A stretch of DNA of 64,000 bases. Origin: Serpula lacrymans var. lacrymans S7.9. Taxonomy: Eukaryota > Basidiomycota > Agaricomycetes > Boletales > Serpulaceae. Positions 20,526-31,694 of this stretch are shown here, piece by piece. The notes beneath the pieces were generated by a model, which saw only the letters and a program-made list of their open reading frames with translations, did not search any database and was not told the DNA's origin. The DNA is taken from positions 1,132,031 to 1,196,030 of the forward strand of contig NW_006763299.1 in assembly GCF_000218685.1 (NCBI RefSeq), in the 5' to 3' direction. The position numbers and the translations under genes are program-made. Numbering within the stretch: the first letter of the stretch is position 1; every line of letters starts with the position of its first letter.

Positions 20526-22342
20526 AGTGCTATAATTGTGGGGGAAAGGGCCATCTCAGTCAAGACTGCCCGAGCAAGAAATGTGACCGGTGTAGTGATA
20601 CCAAAAAGGACTCACATGAGAAGAGAATTGAGAACTCCGAGATTGATCACAAAGGGAAAAAGCCGGAACAAGCAAATCTTGTAATTGTCGAACAAGAGGA
20701 AGAGGGTATTTGGTGTGCCCTAACGAGTGATTTTCTACAAGGGAAATTTGAATTAGCAAACCTTGCGAATGGAGAAAGACCTACTAAGAATTAAATGATA
20801 GTTGAGCTCTATGACCCGGGGGCTACTACCTATTTCACTCCATATTGACACTTACTAAAGAACTATCAGCTAATTGCCCCACAGGCCATTAATGCTGCCA
20901 ATCAAAATTCCTTCTCGGCTGTAGGAAAGAGAGACCTCCCCATCCTGGTACTGAATAGCCCAGGCAAAGCAACCAAGATTGTGCTACGTGACATATTATA
21001 CACACCAGCAATTGGTCACATCCTTGTCCCAATAGGCTGAATTGACAATGCTGGATACGAAGTTGTTCATGCACTATAGTCAACCCAAAAAGACACACCG
21101 TAGGACGCATATTCAAAGCATATGGTGTTTACAGCTCCCACAAAGAAGCTCAATGGGGAGAAACGCAAATGCGGCCATTGAACAACTCACTTTGATGGAG
21201 TTGCATAAACGCATGGGGCATGTAGCACCGACTGCAGCCAAACATATGGTCAACAATGCTCTGGTCCAAGAAATCAAGCTGACACCTAGTGATAAAAACA
21301 CCCTCTGTGAATCATGCATACACACTAAGACAACGCAAAAAAGCATACCTAAGGTTAAGACTGGCAAACATGCCACAGCCCATGGTGATGAGGTTCATAC
21401 AGATTTTTGGGGCCCCGCACCAGTTGAAATGCTGTGTGGAACATGTTATTACATTGCTTTCACTGATGACAAGACACAAGAGACTCATCTCTTCTTGTTG
21501 CATGATAAGAGCAACATGTTCTTGCAATTTTGCATATACAAAGCCTGGCTGCAAAACTGTATGAATGCCGCTATAAAAGTCCTTCATAGCAATTGAGGCG
21601 GCAAATTCTTGAGCGGAGTATTTGACAAATACCTGCAAAAAAGAGGTATAGTCAGGAAACTGACTGTTCATGACACCCCTGAGCATAATGGGGTGGCTGA
21701 ACAAATCAACCACACACTGATGGAGAAAGTGCGGGCAATGTTGCATGGAAGTGGCCTACCCAGATACCTGTGGGGGGAAGCCATGAGGCACGCTACTTGG
21801 CTTAAAAACCGGACCTCAACAAAGGCGCTCATCAGCATGACACTGCATGAGGCAGTGCATGGGGTAAAGCCAGACTTCTCCACACTAAAAGAATGGGGTT
21901 GCCAAGTATGGGTGTACTCCCCAGGTGGATCAAAGCTTGATGCTTAAGTGTGAGAAGGCCGCTGGATGGGTTTCAATAGTGAGAGCAAAGGCAACAGGAT
22001 CTATTGGCCAGAATGCCGTTTTGTGTCAGTTGAACGCTCTGTCATATTTGACAATATGGCACTCACCCCAAACCCAAACAATCTGACCCTTTTTGGGCTT
22101 GAGGGGGAGAATGGCCTTTTAACAGAGCAAGCGCCCAAAGAAAGCCATATTGTCGAAATATTTGACAATGAGAACGCACCTAATGATCCACCCAATCCTA
22201 AAGGACCTCTACCAAACACCGCTAATCCCCCAAATCCCCAGGACAAACATCTACAACCACTTTGTCACGCAACAAATACGAAGCTATATAACGAAACACA
22301 ATGTCTGGTCAAGTCCTTGCTGAAGGGCGGTGAAGCAGGATA
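20526..22342 (+). pseudogene. Copia-2 gag zinc knuckle to integrase
   Basis: The frame resumes with a CCHC knuckle (CYNCGGKGHLSQDC). It continues through a decayed protease (YDPGATTYF, followed by a stop), a GAG-pre-integrase segment (ELHKRMGHVAPTAAKH … CESCIHTK) and the integrase core (FWGPAPVEM … HDTPEHNGVAEQ). The second catalytic aspartate region reads LHSN followed by a stop and GGKF, so the integrase is dead. The end reads GEAGYES and is cut by the Gypsy-2 LTR. Confidence 0.87.
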
Positions 22343-22887
22343 TGAGAGTTGAAGAGTATTGATATAGGTGCAAATCCAAACTAATATTGAACTAAAGAAT
22401 AATACATCAAGTATGTACTTCCTTATATAGTGCACAATAATGGTCAGACCAAAAAAGGGAAGAGTTAAGAAAGTGGTCTGACCAAACAACTAACCAATAA
22501 GAAAAGAAAGCAAAAGTGGTCTAATCTATTGTATTTACTAATTGTGTGAGAGAAAATATTGGTAAGGGATGTACAATTGGCTGTATCAGTAAGCCCATGA
22601 GAAGGCGCTGACCCATAGCCTCCTCGCTTATCAATATCCCTCTGAAGTATTCCCAGACATAGCACTGGATCGTTGCTATGTCATTTGGATACCTTCTTGA
22701 GGGTCTAACACAGTTCTCCTTTATTGTAAGTATGATAACACGAGAGTATGAATGGAGAATAAGAAGAAAAAGGATAAAAGTAATAGAATACCAGCTGTAA
22801 TCTCTAGTCCAAGAGCAAGAGGAGTGACAGGGAATGACTCGGATAACCACGACATGGGAATGCAATGAGAAAAATTGATTCCTCACA
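22343..22887 (-). repeat. Gypsy-2 3' LTR (outer edge tentative)
   Basis: The inner edge at 22887 is sound: TGTGAGGAATC in element orientation, preceded by the polypurine stretch AAAAGGGGAGC. A TATATAAGG box lies near 22430 on the minus strand. The outer edge at TGAGAG (22343) is inferred. Confidence 0.65.
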
Positions 22888-22899
22888 TTAGCTCCCCTT

Positions 22900-23949
22900 T
22901 TATAAGACTCGTGTCCTCATGAGTCCGGAAGCGGCACTCTGGAACTTGTTGGTAATCCAATCAAAAAGCATTGGAGATTTAGAAGTTGTGGTGTAGTTTT
23001 TATAAGGACAGAAGTGAAGAGAAGCGGTGATGATGCAAGGAGCGGCGGGATACATTTTGTGGAAAGCGGCGAGCAAATTGGAGACATGTGTAAGATTGGT
23101 GTTGGGTTCCCAAGTATATTCTGAGACCGGATAACTATGCCAGTGGACCAGGTAGTCGAGTTTAGCGCCTTTCAGTTTGGTTGGTCTGGATGCAATTATA
23201 CTTTCTACTTTGTATTCGTCCACTCCTTCAACAATTTTGGGTGGTGGTTGTGAGGAAATTGGTTGGTTAGGGAATTTGGGAGTGTGGTACGGCGATAGAA
23301 TGGCTTCATTGAATACTGGATGAATGGACTTCCAGCTTTTTGGGATGTTGTGTTGGTAGGCTGAATGCCCAACTTTTCGAGTGATTTTAAAAGGTCCAAA
23401 GTGTTTGTTGTCCAATTTCTTCATTGGTCTATCTGTTGTGATGTTGTGTCCTTCTAACCAGACTTTATTGCCAGTTTGATATTCTTGGAGTGGGGATCTC
23501 TTACGGTCGTAGTATCGTCTAAGATTGTTGTTTGCTAAAAAAAGGGAAGATTTTGTGAGGTCATGGAGTTGTTTCATCTGTTCACCAAACTCGGCCGCCG
23601 ATGCGGATTGAGGGGATGATGCAATGGTAGTATTCATTTGTGGGTGTAGTCCATAGTTCAAAAAGAAAGGTTTTTAATTTGTCACAGTGTGGAGATGGTT
23701 GTTGTATGTGAGCTCAGCAATGGAAAGCCAGTCTGCCCAATCATCTTGTTGGTGATTTACGAAGACACGGAGGTAGTGCTCAAGATCCTGGTTGATCTGT
23801 TTGGACTGTCCGTCTGTTTGAGGGTGATAACCTGTAGAAAGGCCCGGTGTTATCCCCATCAAATTGTAAAAGTATTTAGTAAACCGAGACATAAATTGAG
23901 GGCCTCGATCTGAGATGATCTTCTCAGGAATTCTGTGGAGTTGTATCAC
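22900..23949 (-). pseudogene. Gypsy-2 integrase C-terminus with chromodomain
   Basis: The minus strand encodes the second half of the integrase core (IISDRGPQFMSRF), a GPF/Y module (FGPFKITRKVGHSAY) and a chromodomain (EYKVESIIASRPTK … WEPNTNL). A chromodomain marks a chromovirus. The position of the catalytic glutamate reads DGQSKQINQD instead of the usual E, and a stop separates the two open segments near 23670. It is therefore inactive. Confidence 0.87.
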
Positions 23950-23968
23950 ATTGTCTCGGAGCTGACGT

Positions 23969-24352
23969 TGTCATGCACCAAAGTTGATTGGTAGCATGGA
24001 CAGGTGTCAATAACGAAGCGAATATTCAAAAGACTCGCCTTTGCGCCACACAGGCACAGTGCCACATGGAATAGTAATTAATATTGCCCTTTTTGAACTT
24101 GTGGCTGATCAGCACCACCTCTATTAGGCAATCCAGTCACGCTCACCTTTGCTTTTCCATCCGGTACTTTCCGCGTTTCGGCATTCCGGCAAATTTTTGC
24201 ATCGCCACTGGCTACACATTGCATTGCGCCCTCGCTTTTGTCGTTTCCCTTACTCCCCTTCCTTTGCCTAGCCCCACCATGGGCCCCTTCCTCTCCTTTT
24301 TATTCTCACCCGACGGTCGTTTCTGGGTCCCCATTTTAGTTCACCTCCTCGT
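23969..24352 (+). mobile_element. 1.8-kb LTR-like element, copy 3, truncated
   Basis: The first 384 bases of the family (TGTCATGC … CACCTCCTCGT) are present, then copy 4 begins in opposite orientation. It has its own differences from copies 1 and 2, so it is a separate insertion into Gypsy-2. Confidence 0.9.
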
Positions 24353-26174
24353 TGTCGATGATGAGAACTGTTGTTAGAAAACCACACACAAAACAAACTA
24401 ACACACAATCCTCCCAGATTCCACGGAACTTGTTTATGGGCTTTGCCTCCTAGAACAGTGGAGTGGTCTGGTTGTTCGTGGGGTGGTACGTATAAAGATC
24501 CTTCAAAGTAAAACCCAGTGGTGTATGAGTGTGGGTTTTGAGGAGGAGGGATAGTTGAATTTATAGAAAGATAGGGGGTTTGTGGCGAGTATAGACGAGC
24601 ACTACCTTGCTAATCGTAGCACAAGGTAGGTTTGAGAACAACGAGGATGACGAGGTGACGAGGTTCCCAGTGATAGCAGGCTCCTGACGCACAAACTGTA
24701 GTGCTCAGAAGGACTCTAATCGAAGGGGATGACAATCACTTTCAAAAGTGACGAGTGACGATGACAGCAGTTAACAGTGGTAGAAGTGGGAAGTGTTGTG
24801 ACCACACTGGATCACAAGTAGCAGTAAGAAGTGGACTTAAGATTAGAGAAGAAGTCTGGAATCGAGTTCTTGTTGTATTGTTTACAAGGTAAAATACAGG
24901 GGTTTATATAGTAAAAGAGAAGTAGGCTATGCACAGTATAGCTGTGCAAAAAGAATGAGAAAGAATATGAAGGAAGGAATGTACGCTGACGAATCCTGCG
25001 TAGGTAGTACAGGATAAGATTGTCAAAAAAAGAAAAGAAAGGGATAGAACAATAAATGCTGTGAGTAATATCACAGGTTTGTACAGCCATAAAGTAAAGT
25101 CCAATAGCAAAAAGAGAGCAGGAAAATCATGATGTCATGGGAAGATGCAGTAAAAAAAGAGCAAGGCAAAACACTATCAGTATCAACACAGTTCCTTTAT
25201 TGTCAGTCAGGCATTCTAAAAAAATATGTGTCCATAAAAATGATTCAAAAATCAAAAATAATCGCACTGTAAATGAATGTTCTGCTGAAAAAAAAGAAAC
25301 TGGAGCCACCGGTCCACCACCTAGTCCAAATCTGACAGTTCCATGGCCTTACCAATGGACTGGTTGTGTTGGACCACCTGATCAAACGAGGGAGGGAGAG
25401 GAGTAGTTCCAATTTGGAACAAGTGAGTCCCAGGCAGCGTGTGGTAGGTGTAGCTGTAGCGAAGACGATGGACAAAAGATAAGTGTACCCAAGTGAATGG
25501 GACAGCGATGAACATGGGCGACGCAAGGGGATGAACCTTCTCCAGCTCAAAAACTACCCACCCACGCTCCAACCAGGCAAGACGAGCGACCGATGTTTTG
25601 ATAGTATATGATGGCAGATCGACGTCATGAAGATGGACCTGTTGCCCTATTTGGACCGGCCGCCGGGGCTTTGCTGATATCAGCAGTGGCACGTGGTAGT
25701 CAACGGATCGGCGACGGAAGCGGATAGGAAGTGGTGACATCAGAAATGGTGGGGGTGCAAAGAAGATGAGGAGGAGGAGGGTGGAGGTGACGAGGAGGTG
25801 AACTAAAATGGGGACCCAGAAACGACCGTCGGGTGAGAATAAAAAGGAGAGGAAGGGGCCCATGGTGGGGCTAGACAAAGGAAGGGGAGTAAAGGAAACG
25901 ACAAAAGCGAGGGCGCAATGCAATGTGTAGCCAGTGGCGACGCGAAAATTTGCCGAAATGCCGAAATGCCGAAAGTACCGGATGGAAAAGCAAAGGTGAG
26001 CGTGACTGGATTGCCTAATAGAGGTGGTGCTGATCAGCCACAAGTTCAAAAAGGGCAATATTAATTACTATTCCACGTGGCACTGTGCCTGTGTGGCGCA
26101 AAGGCGAGTCTTTTTGAATATTCGCTTCGTTATTGACACCTGTCCATGCTACCAATCAACTTTGGTGCATGACA
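24353..26174 (-). mobile_element. 1.8-kb LTR-like element, copy 4, inverted
   Basis: 1,822 bases, on reading identical to copy 2 in reverse complement. It carries the same 180-residue frame on the minus strand (25863-25321). Its flanks, CTCGT on the left (within copy 3) and GCGGT on the right, are not a duplication. The junction therefore reflects a rearrangement or deletion, not a clean insertion. Confidence 0.88.
25321..25863 (-). CDS. 180-residue open frame inside 1.8-kb LTR copy 4
   Basis: Same protein as in copy 2: ATG in a CCACCATGGG context, one hydrophobic segment, ends MELSDLD. Identity to copy 2 means it adds no independent evidence of selection. Confidence 0.4.
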   Translation of the reverse strand: MGPFLSFLFSPDGRFWVPILVHLLVTSTLLLLIFFAPPPFLMSPLPIRFRRRSVDYHVPLLISAKPRRPVQIGQQVHLHDVDLPSYTIKTSVARLAWLERGWVVFELEKVHPLASPMFIAVPFTWVHLSFVHRLRYSYTYHTLPGTHLFQIGTTPLPPSFDQVVQHNQSIGKAMELSDLD

Positions 26175-26416
26175 GCGGTGTGGAAAACCACTTTTGTCCA
26201 ACTGAAGTTGAACCAGAGCCTTCAACAAATGAGCCAGTTCATGCCTCAAGTGCCCACAAGAATAACTCTGAACATGTAGTGAGAATTATTGCTTGATATA
26301 ATCATGATGGGGCTTGATGGGGCCTTTTGGGTGCACAGTTGATGGAGAATATACAGGTATACTATTTATTCGCTATCTGACACTATACTATTTATTCGCT
26401 ATCTGACACTCTGTCC
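26175..26416. other. Unassigned fragment with a 26-bp tandem duplication
   Basis: A 40-codon plus-strand stretch (ENHFCPTEVEPEPS … HVVRIIA, then stop) resembles the variable region between Copia integrase and RT, but I cannot assign it. A unit starting TATACTATTTATTCGC is present twice, at 26358-26383 and 26384-26409. Copia-1 was inserted seven bases later. Confidence 0.5.
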
Positions 26417-26421
26417 TTATG

Positions 26422-26635
26422 TAATAAAACTAAGTGAAACTCAGCCGCTGCCTGAGAGGCTATAGAAACGACTGAGGTATTCCTATACTAAACCCCCTAC
26501 TACTTATAGTCGGAGGTGCTACTCGCTACAGTACAATGACTCCTAGGAGTACAATTGTGCTCCTAGGAGAACAATGGTGACTCCATGGAGAACAATGGCT
26601 GCTTTGGCAGAGACCGGGTTTATCCGGTTTTGTCA
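26422..26635 (-). repeat. Copia-1 3' LTR
   Basis: 214 bases from TAATAAAAC to TTTTGTCA on the plus strand. It contains CTCCTAGGAG twice and CTCCATGGAG once. The TTATG target duplication lies outside. Confidence 0.93.
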
Positions 26636-28760
26636 CTCCTACTCGAGTGCAACCATAGTCCCATAGCTTTAGAGAATTTCCAGTGTTTTTCATGAGTGAG
26701 GGGTTTAGTGAGAATGTCTGCAACCATATCTCCTGTAGGAACATATCTGATTACTGCCTCTCCCTTTGATACTAAGTCATCTCGGATAAAATGATATTTC
26801 TGAATGTGTTTTGTGCGAGCACAGAATTGTGGATCTCGTGTAAAAATGATAGCTGCTTGATTGTCACAGTGCAATGTTGTAGGTCCATTTTGAGCATGTC
26901 CAATTTCTTCAAAAAATATCCAAAGCCATGCAAGGTGTTGTCCAGCATTGCTCAATCTAATGTACTCTGACTCCATGGAGGATAAAGCTACCATGCTTTG
27001 TCTTTTGCTTGTCTAGGAGATTGCTCCTCGGATGGTGATGAAAACAAACCCTGATGTTGATCAAGATGTGTCTGGGTCTCCAGACCAATCTGCATCTGAA
27101 TATCCATAGAAATCCATGTCCATAGAGACATCTGTGCCATCATATTGTAGTTCTATGTCCCTGGTTGCTTTCAGATATTGGAGGACACATTTTGCAGCTT
27201 CCCAGTGATGGCTCCTTGGAGCTGAGCTATGTCTGCTTAGTATTCCAACAACATAGGCAATGTCTGGGCGGGTTCCGAGCATGGCATACATGAGGGAGCC
27301 TACAATTGAGAGTTATGACACTTGGCACCCTTCAATATGCATCTTGTGTTGCACAATATCTTCCCCTGGAGCATTTGCAAGGAGTTTTGATCCATGGGCC
27401 ATTGGTGTCCATACTGGTTTGCAGTTCTTTATTCCAGTACAGGATTGTGTCAATGCATTGGTGTTGCAATAGGGATATTGTTTTGTGTGAACAATTACGT
27501 TGGATTTCTATTCTGAGGATGTATTTCTCCAAGGTCCCACATTTTTAATACGGATTCGAGTTTGGCTTTTGTGATATCTATGAATTTTTGGGATGAAGCT
27601 CCTATGAGGAGGTCATCTACATAGACAACAACAAAGCATATTTGTTTGTTGTCCCAGAATACATAGAGACATGTTTCTGCATTTAGTCTTGTAAAACCGA
27701 GCTCCTGGAGCTTGTGATCAAAAGTTTTGTTCCATGTACGACCAGCTTGTTTTAACCCGTAGATGGATTTCTTCAATCTCCAGCAGTATCCAGGTTGGAT
27801 AGAAACACCCCCTGGAGGAAGCATGTACAGTTCTTCTTCAAGTTCTCCATTGAGATAAGCTGTGGATACGTCCATTTGATCAAGTTCTAGGTCGTACTTT
27901 GCTGCCAGGGCTAGAATAATTTGGATTGACTCTAAGTTTGCAACCGGAACAAAAACCTCCTGGTAATCAATCCCCTCCCTTTGAGTAAAACCTCGTGCAA
28001 CAATCTGGAGTTTGTATCTCTCAATGTTTCCGTTTTGATCAAACTTGATCCGGAACACAGGTTTTGATGTGATGGATTTTACTCCCTTCGGAAGTGGAAC
28101 AGTGTCATATACTGCATTAGTATTGAGACTTAGGAGTTCCTCCTCCAAGGCAGACTTCCATAATTCTCCATCCAGACGTGATAAGGCTTCCTTTAGTGTC
28201 CTTGGAAGGTCTGTGTTAGATGGACCAGTACTTGCTATTCCAGCAAAGAATGTCTCCTCTGTATCAGATGTTTCTTCATGAACCTCAGGAGTGTTAGGTT
28301 TCTCCATGGAGTTGTCATGCTGCTCTTTTTGAGACTGTTCCTCATCTAGAGTCCTTTGATAATCTCGGTTTTTGTCTGCAGGATGGGTCTGGCGACTGCT
28401 TCTGCGTACTCCTAGGACTTCAGCAGGCATGACTGCTCTTTTAGGAACTTGTGCAGGTACTCCAGGGAGTAGATGTATTTGTGTATTTATTGCCCCACTC
28501 ACTCCTAAAGGTGTTGAATCACTCCTCGGAGGCATTGGATGACTCCTTGGAGGTGTTGTATGCCTTCCAGAAGCTGATCCAATGGACAGGCTGTCTAGCT
28601 GTATCCGGACTTTTTCCACATCAGCTGGCTGTATGTTGAGGGGCTGTTCTCCCACTGACTGTAACTCTACTCTGGCTTTCCGTTCTAAAGATGGCCAGTG
28701 TTCAGGTCTTGGTTGTAGAGACTGTTGTGGAGGGTGTCTTAGCTGATCAGGTGCTCCCAC
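26620..28760 (-). pseudogene. Copia-1 reverse transcriptase and RNase H, frameshifted
   Basis: Segment 28760-27495 carries the integrase tail and RT with an intact active site (VVVYVDDLLIGA). The frame then slips into LRIEIQRNCSHKTIS and again near 27390. RNase H follows in two segments, 27291-27061 (YSDADWSGDPDTS) and 26994-26620 (SSMESEYIRLSNA … HCDNQAAI … ADILTKPL). The order and motifs are those of Ty1/Copia pol. Confidence 0.9.
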
Positions 28761-28781
28761 TGCTCTCGGAACATCTTCATG

Positions 28782-30109
28782 CTAATATGGTTCCATTGCT
28801 TGTGGAACATCTCCTTGGAGATGTGGTTCCATTTGCAATTCATTTGGATCTCGGATCCGAGGGTCAGGATCATCCTCCTCCAATGTTTTTTGGTCTGGAT
28901 AGTGAGCATTCTCTGGAATGAGTCCCTCCCACTGATCTGTGCTAGTGTCTGTGTTCCAGGGAGCAGTGTCATCCTTTTGTACCTTTCCGGATTCATTGAA
29001 TATGACATGCCAACTGGAAAACACAGTCCGTTTTTCAGTGTCTAGGAGTTTGTAGGCTTGCTTTCCATGTGTGTAGCCAATCATTATGGCTTTGCGCTCC
29101 TTGGAGTAAAACTTCCCTTGCTTTTTGTTTTTTGGAATCAAGGCATATGCTTGGCATCCGAAAGGGTGAAACAAAGTTGGATCAACTCTCCTTTTAAACA
29201 GTATTTCATATGGGGTCTTTCCATGGAGTCCTGATGCTGGGCTGCGTGCTGTGATATATGCAGCTGTTTGCATGGTATCTACCCAAAATGACTTTGGGAG
29301 CTTGGAATCATGGAGCATAGTATTACGGTCACACAATTTTTGGACCTTTCCTTCATTTTCATTCTCCGCTTTAACCTTTTACTATAGTTCACACTCCGTG
29401 CCACGTGGCACTTCCCCTTTTGTTCAAACTCCTCTTTTTTGCGCCGTGTTGCCTTCTTCTTATTTTAGACACAACTCTCTCACACAGTGGAGTTGGTCAT
29501 GCGGGCTAGGCCCTGACATCATCAAGCCACTAACTTTATCAACTGTATAGTATATAAGTACAAACACTCTGTATTAATATATATACCCCAATAGATACAG
29601 AAGACTCCTTAGCGAGTCCTCCTGTTGTATACCAACAAACTCTCTGCAGCTTAAGGGGTAACCACTCCCTCAACATCTTCTTTATAGTGTGTTTTTGTGT
29701 GTGCCAGAGTAACTAACTCTTGGTTGTTACACATAGTGGTTGCTAATGTAGCCAATATCTGATTCATGCATTCTGCAATGCCATTTTGTTCTGGAGTATC
29801 TGCAGCTGTAGTTTCTTGGATGACACCATCTCCTTGGAGTTGATTTTTGAATGCATTGCCAGTATATTTTCCTCCCCCATCGCTCCAGAAGAATTCTGTG
29901 TATAGTGGAGTGGAGTTTTCTTCTCCAAAATGAGTCTGGAAGAATGTTTGGACATCTTCTTTCCATTGCTTGTATCGTTCCAGTGCTTCACTTTTATGTT
30001 TTAGGAAATATATCCATGGAAATTTAGAGAAATCATCTACAATGATAATCCAGTACAAAACCCTCCCTGGAAGTTGGTTTGATTGGTCCTCCAACATCTG
30101 CGTGCACAA
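28782..30109 (-). pseudogene. Copia-1 integrase, split by a solo LTR
   Basis: The core starts with IIVDDFSKFPWIYFLKHKS and FFWSDGGGKYTG and includes ADTPEQNGIAEC, giving the D,D,E triad. It is then interrupted at 29731-29321 by an LTR. On the other side it resumes as NTMLHDSKLPKSFW. The C-terminal domain (FHPFGCQAYALIPKN) follows to 28782. Confidence 0.9.
29321..29731 (+). repeat. Gypsy-1-type solo LTR (copy D)
   Basis: 411 bases inserted in Copia-1 integrase with a perfect 5-bp target duplication CATAG (29316-29320 and 29732-29736). It is in the same orientation as copy A. It is the most diverged copy at its inner edge (TATTACGGTCACAC instead of TGTTACGATAACAC). It shows that Gypsy-1-family activity continued after Copia-1 landed here. 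Confidence 0.93.
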
Positions 30110-30128
30110 TTTGTATGGGGCGCTTGGC

Positions 30129-31625
30129 TCAATTTCCTCCAGTGGACTTGAAAGGTAATTTCTTCATCTTTCCTAAAGCACAAGGTTCACAAAACTCCAG
30201 GGTTCCGGTAAGGATGTCTATGTCCTGGAGCTGTCTTTTTGTAACCATTTGTTGCAAGCAGTTTATTCCAATGTGTCCCATTCTCCTGTGCAATAAATTT
30301 ACATCTACTGCTGCAAAAGCTGACTCCGGGTTGATTTCAGGTTTTGCTTGGATGTGATAAAGTCCTTGCTTGTATAAGGCAGTGAGGATAAGTTCCTCTT
30401 TTTTCCAAACTTCACAAGCATTTGACCCTGCTGGAAAAAGTGTTGATAACCCCGTTTTGGACAATTTGTGGACAGAGACGAGTGCTAAAGTGAAGTTTGG
30501 CACAAGTAAAACATTTGACAGTGCAATATTGTAGTCCTTTTTGCCAACAGTTGCTTGTAGGATTACTGTTCCAATGCCAATGGCATTTACAGAGGATTCA
30601 TCCCCAAAACTGATTGTCCTTGGAGGATGCAGAACATGGTACGTTCCTGGCTCAAGCCAGGAGCAGTGAGGGACCATGTGGGATGTTGCTCCAGAGTCAA
30701 TAATAATTGTTGTTTTGGTCTTATCGGGTTCTGACACAAGGTAAGCTTGAATGTGTTTAGCAAGGGGCTTGGAAATATGTACACGTTCCAATGCAATATG
30801 ACTCTGTTCCTCCTCAGAGTCAGATCCAGATGATTGCTCCGCCGTATTTGCCTTTTCCTTCTCTTTTCCTTTATCCTTGTGTCTTTCCTTTCCCTTCTTC
30901 CTTTGACCTTTTTCAGCTGACTGAAGTGTTTGACACTCCAAGGTGTTGTGTGATTTGGCTTTGTGGAAGTTACACCATTTCTCCTCGGATTTGAGTGCTG
31001 ATTCAGAACCTCCAGGGGCCTTCCCTGACTGTCGTGCAACTTCTGCAGTGATCCAGATCTCAACTGCATCAAAGGTAAGTTTATTTTCTTCAATTGTGTT
31101 GATTACTGATGACTGAAATATTTGCCATTTAGGAGTGCATGGGAGAGATTTGAGAAGAGTGAAGGCCATGAGTTTGGTATCAACTCCTAGTTTCATTCCG
31201 GAGAGGTGTGACTCAATTGTCCGGATTTTTGCAATGTGGTCCTGGATAGGTGATGTCCCATCCCAGGACAATTTGGTGAGTTGCTGGAATGAATAGAAGG
31301 CTGAGGCAATGTTGGATGTTTGATGGAGTGAAACAAGTTTATCAAACAACTCCTTGGAGCTGGTGAGGTCTCCAGTCCTCATTAGGAGGGCATCAGAGAT
31401 GTGGTCCTGGATGATTCCATGTGCCTTCTCATCCTTAAGTATCCAGGTGATTTCAGGATCCTCCAAGGAGGTAGGTTTTCCTGGTGAGGGCTTAAGCTCC
31501 TCTCCAGTAACAACTTGGAGAACTTTTTCCCAACGTAGTTTTGAGATGATCCGGAGTTTCCATATCTGAAAATTGTTGGGTCCACTGAGGACTGGACATG
31601 CGGATGTATCATGTGCTGTGTTCAT
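30129..31625 (-). pseudogene. Copia-1 Gag, protease and GAG-pre-integrase segment
   Basis: A 498-codon open stretch starts with an ATG (MNTAHDTSACPVLSG). It holds a UBN2-type Gag, a CX2H-type knuckle (CNFHKAKSHNTLEC), a lysine-rich tail, and an aspartic protease (TTIIIDSGATSHMVPH). The GAG-pre-integrase zinc region (LHRRMGHIG … CEPCALGKMKK) comes last. The segment is intact by itself, but the polyprotein is broken further on. Confidence 0.9.
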
Positions 31626-31680
31626 GGTTTTGAGGTTGCTGTTTCAAATAAGAATTATTTCCTGCGTAGCTTTTGCACAC

Positions 31681-31694
31681 CAGGGCTCATAACC
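31681..31694 (-). promoter_or_regulatory. Copia-1 primer-binding site for half-tRNA(iMet)
   Basis: Next to the 5' LTR the minus strand reads GGTTATGAGCCCTG. This is the complement of CAGGGCTCATAACC, the anticodon stem-loop of initiator tRNA-Met (CAT is the anticodon). Drosophila copia and yeast Ty5 prime in this way from a tRNA cleaved in the anticodon loop. Confidence 0.8.

Larger units (their letters stand above)
5417..22342 (+). mobile_element. Copia-2, a dead Copia element broken by Gypsy-1 and a local inversion
   Basis: Pieces of one Copia element lie at 5417-5453 (+), 5869-6631 (inverted, -) and 20526-22342 (+). Read in that order, with the middle piece flipped and target duplications removed, they give a Gag region, a CX2C zinc knuckle, a decayed protease, a GAG-pre-integrase region and an integrase. 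The breaks coincide exactly with Gypsy-1-type LTRs. Coding is dead: there are in-frame stops in the protease and at the second integrase aspartate. Reverse transcriptase is missing, because Gypsy-2 cuts the element at about 22343. Confidence 0.85.
22343..23968 (-). mobile_element. Gypsy-2, 3' part of a chromovirus
   Basis: Only the 3' end remains: the C-terminal integrase, a chromodomain, a polypurine tract and the 3' LTR. The element is cut at 23968, where copy 3 of the 1.8-kb repeat begins. The LTR most likely spans 22343-22887 (TGAGAG … CTCACA on the plus strand). The outer edge rests on terminal dinucleotides and on where Copia-2 stops matching, not on a second LTR. Confidence 0.8.
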
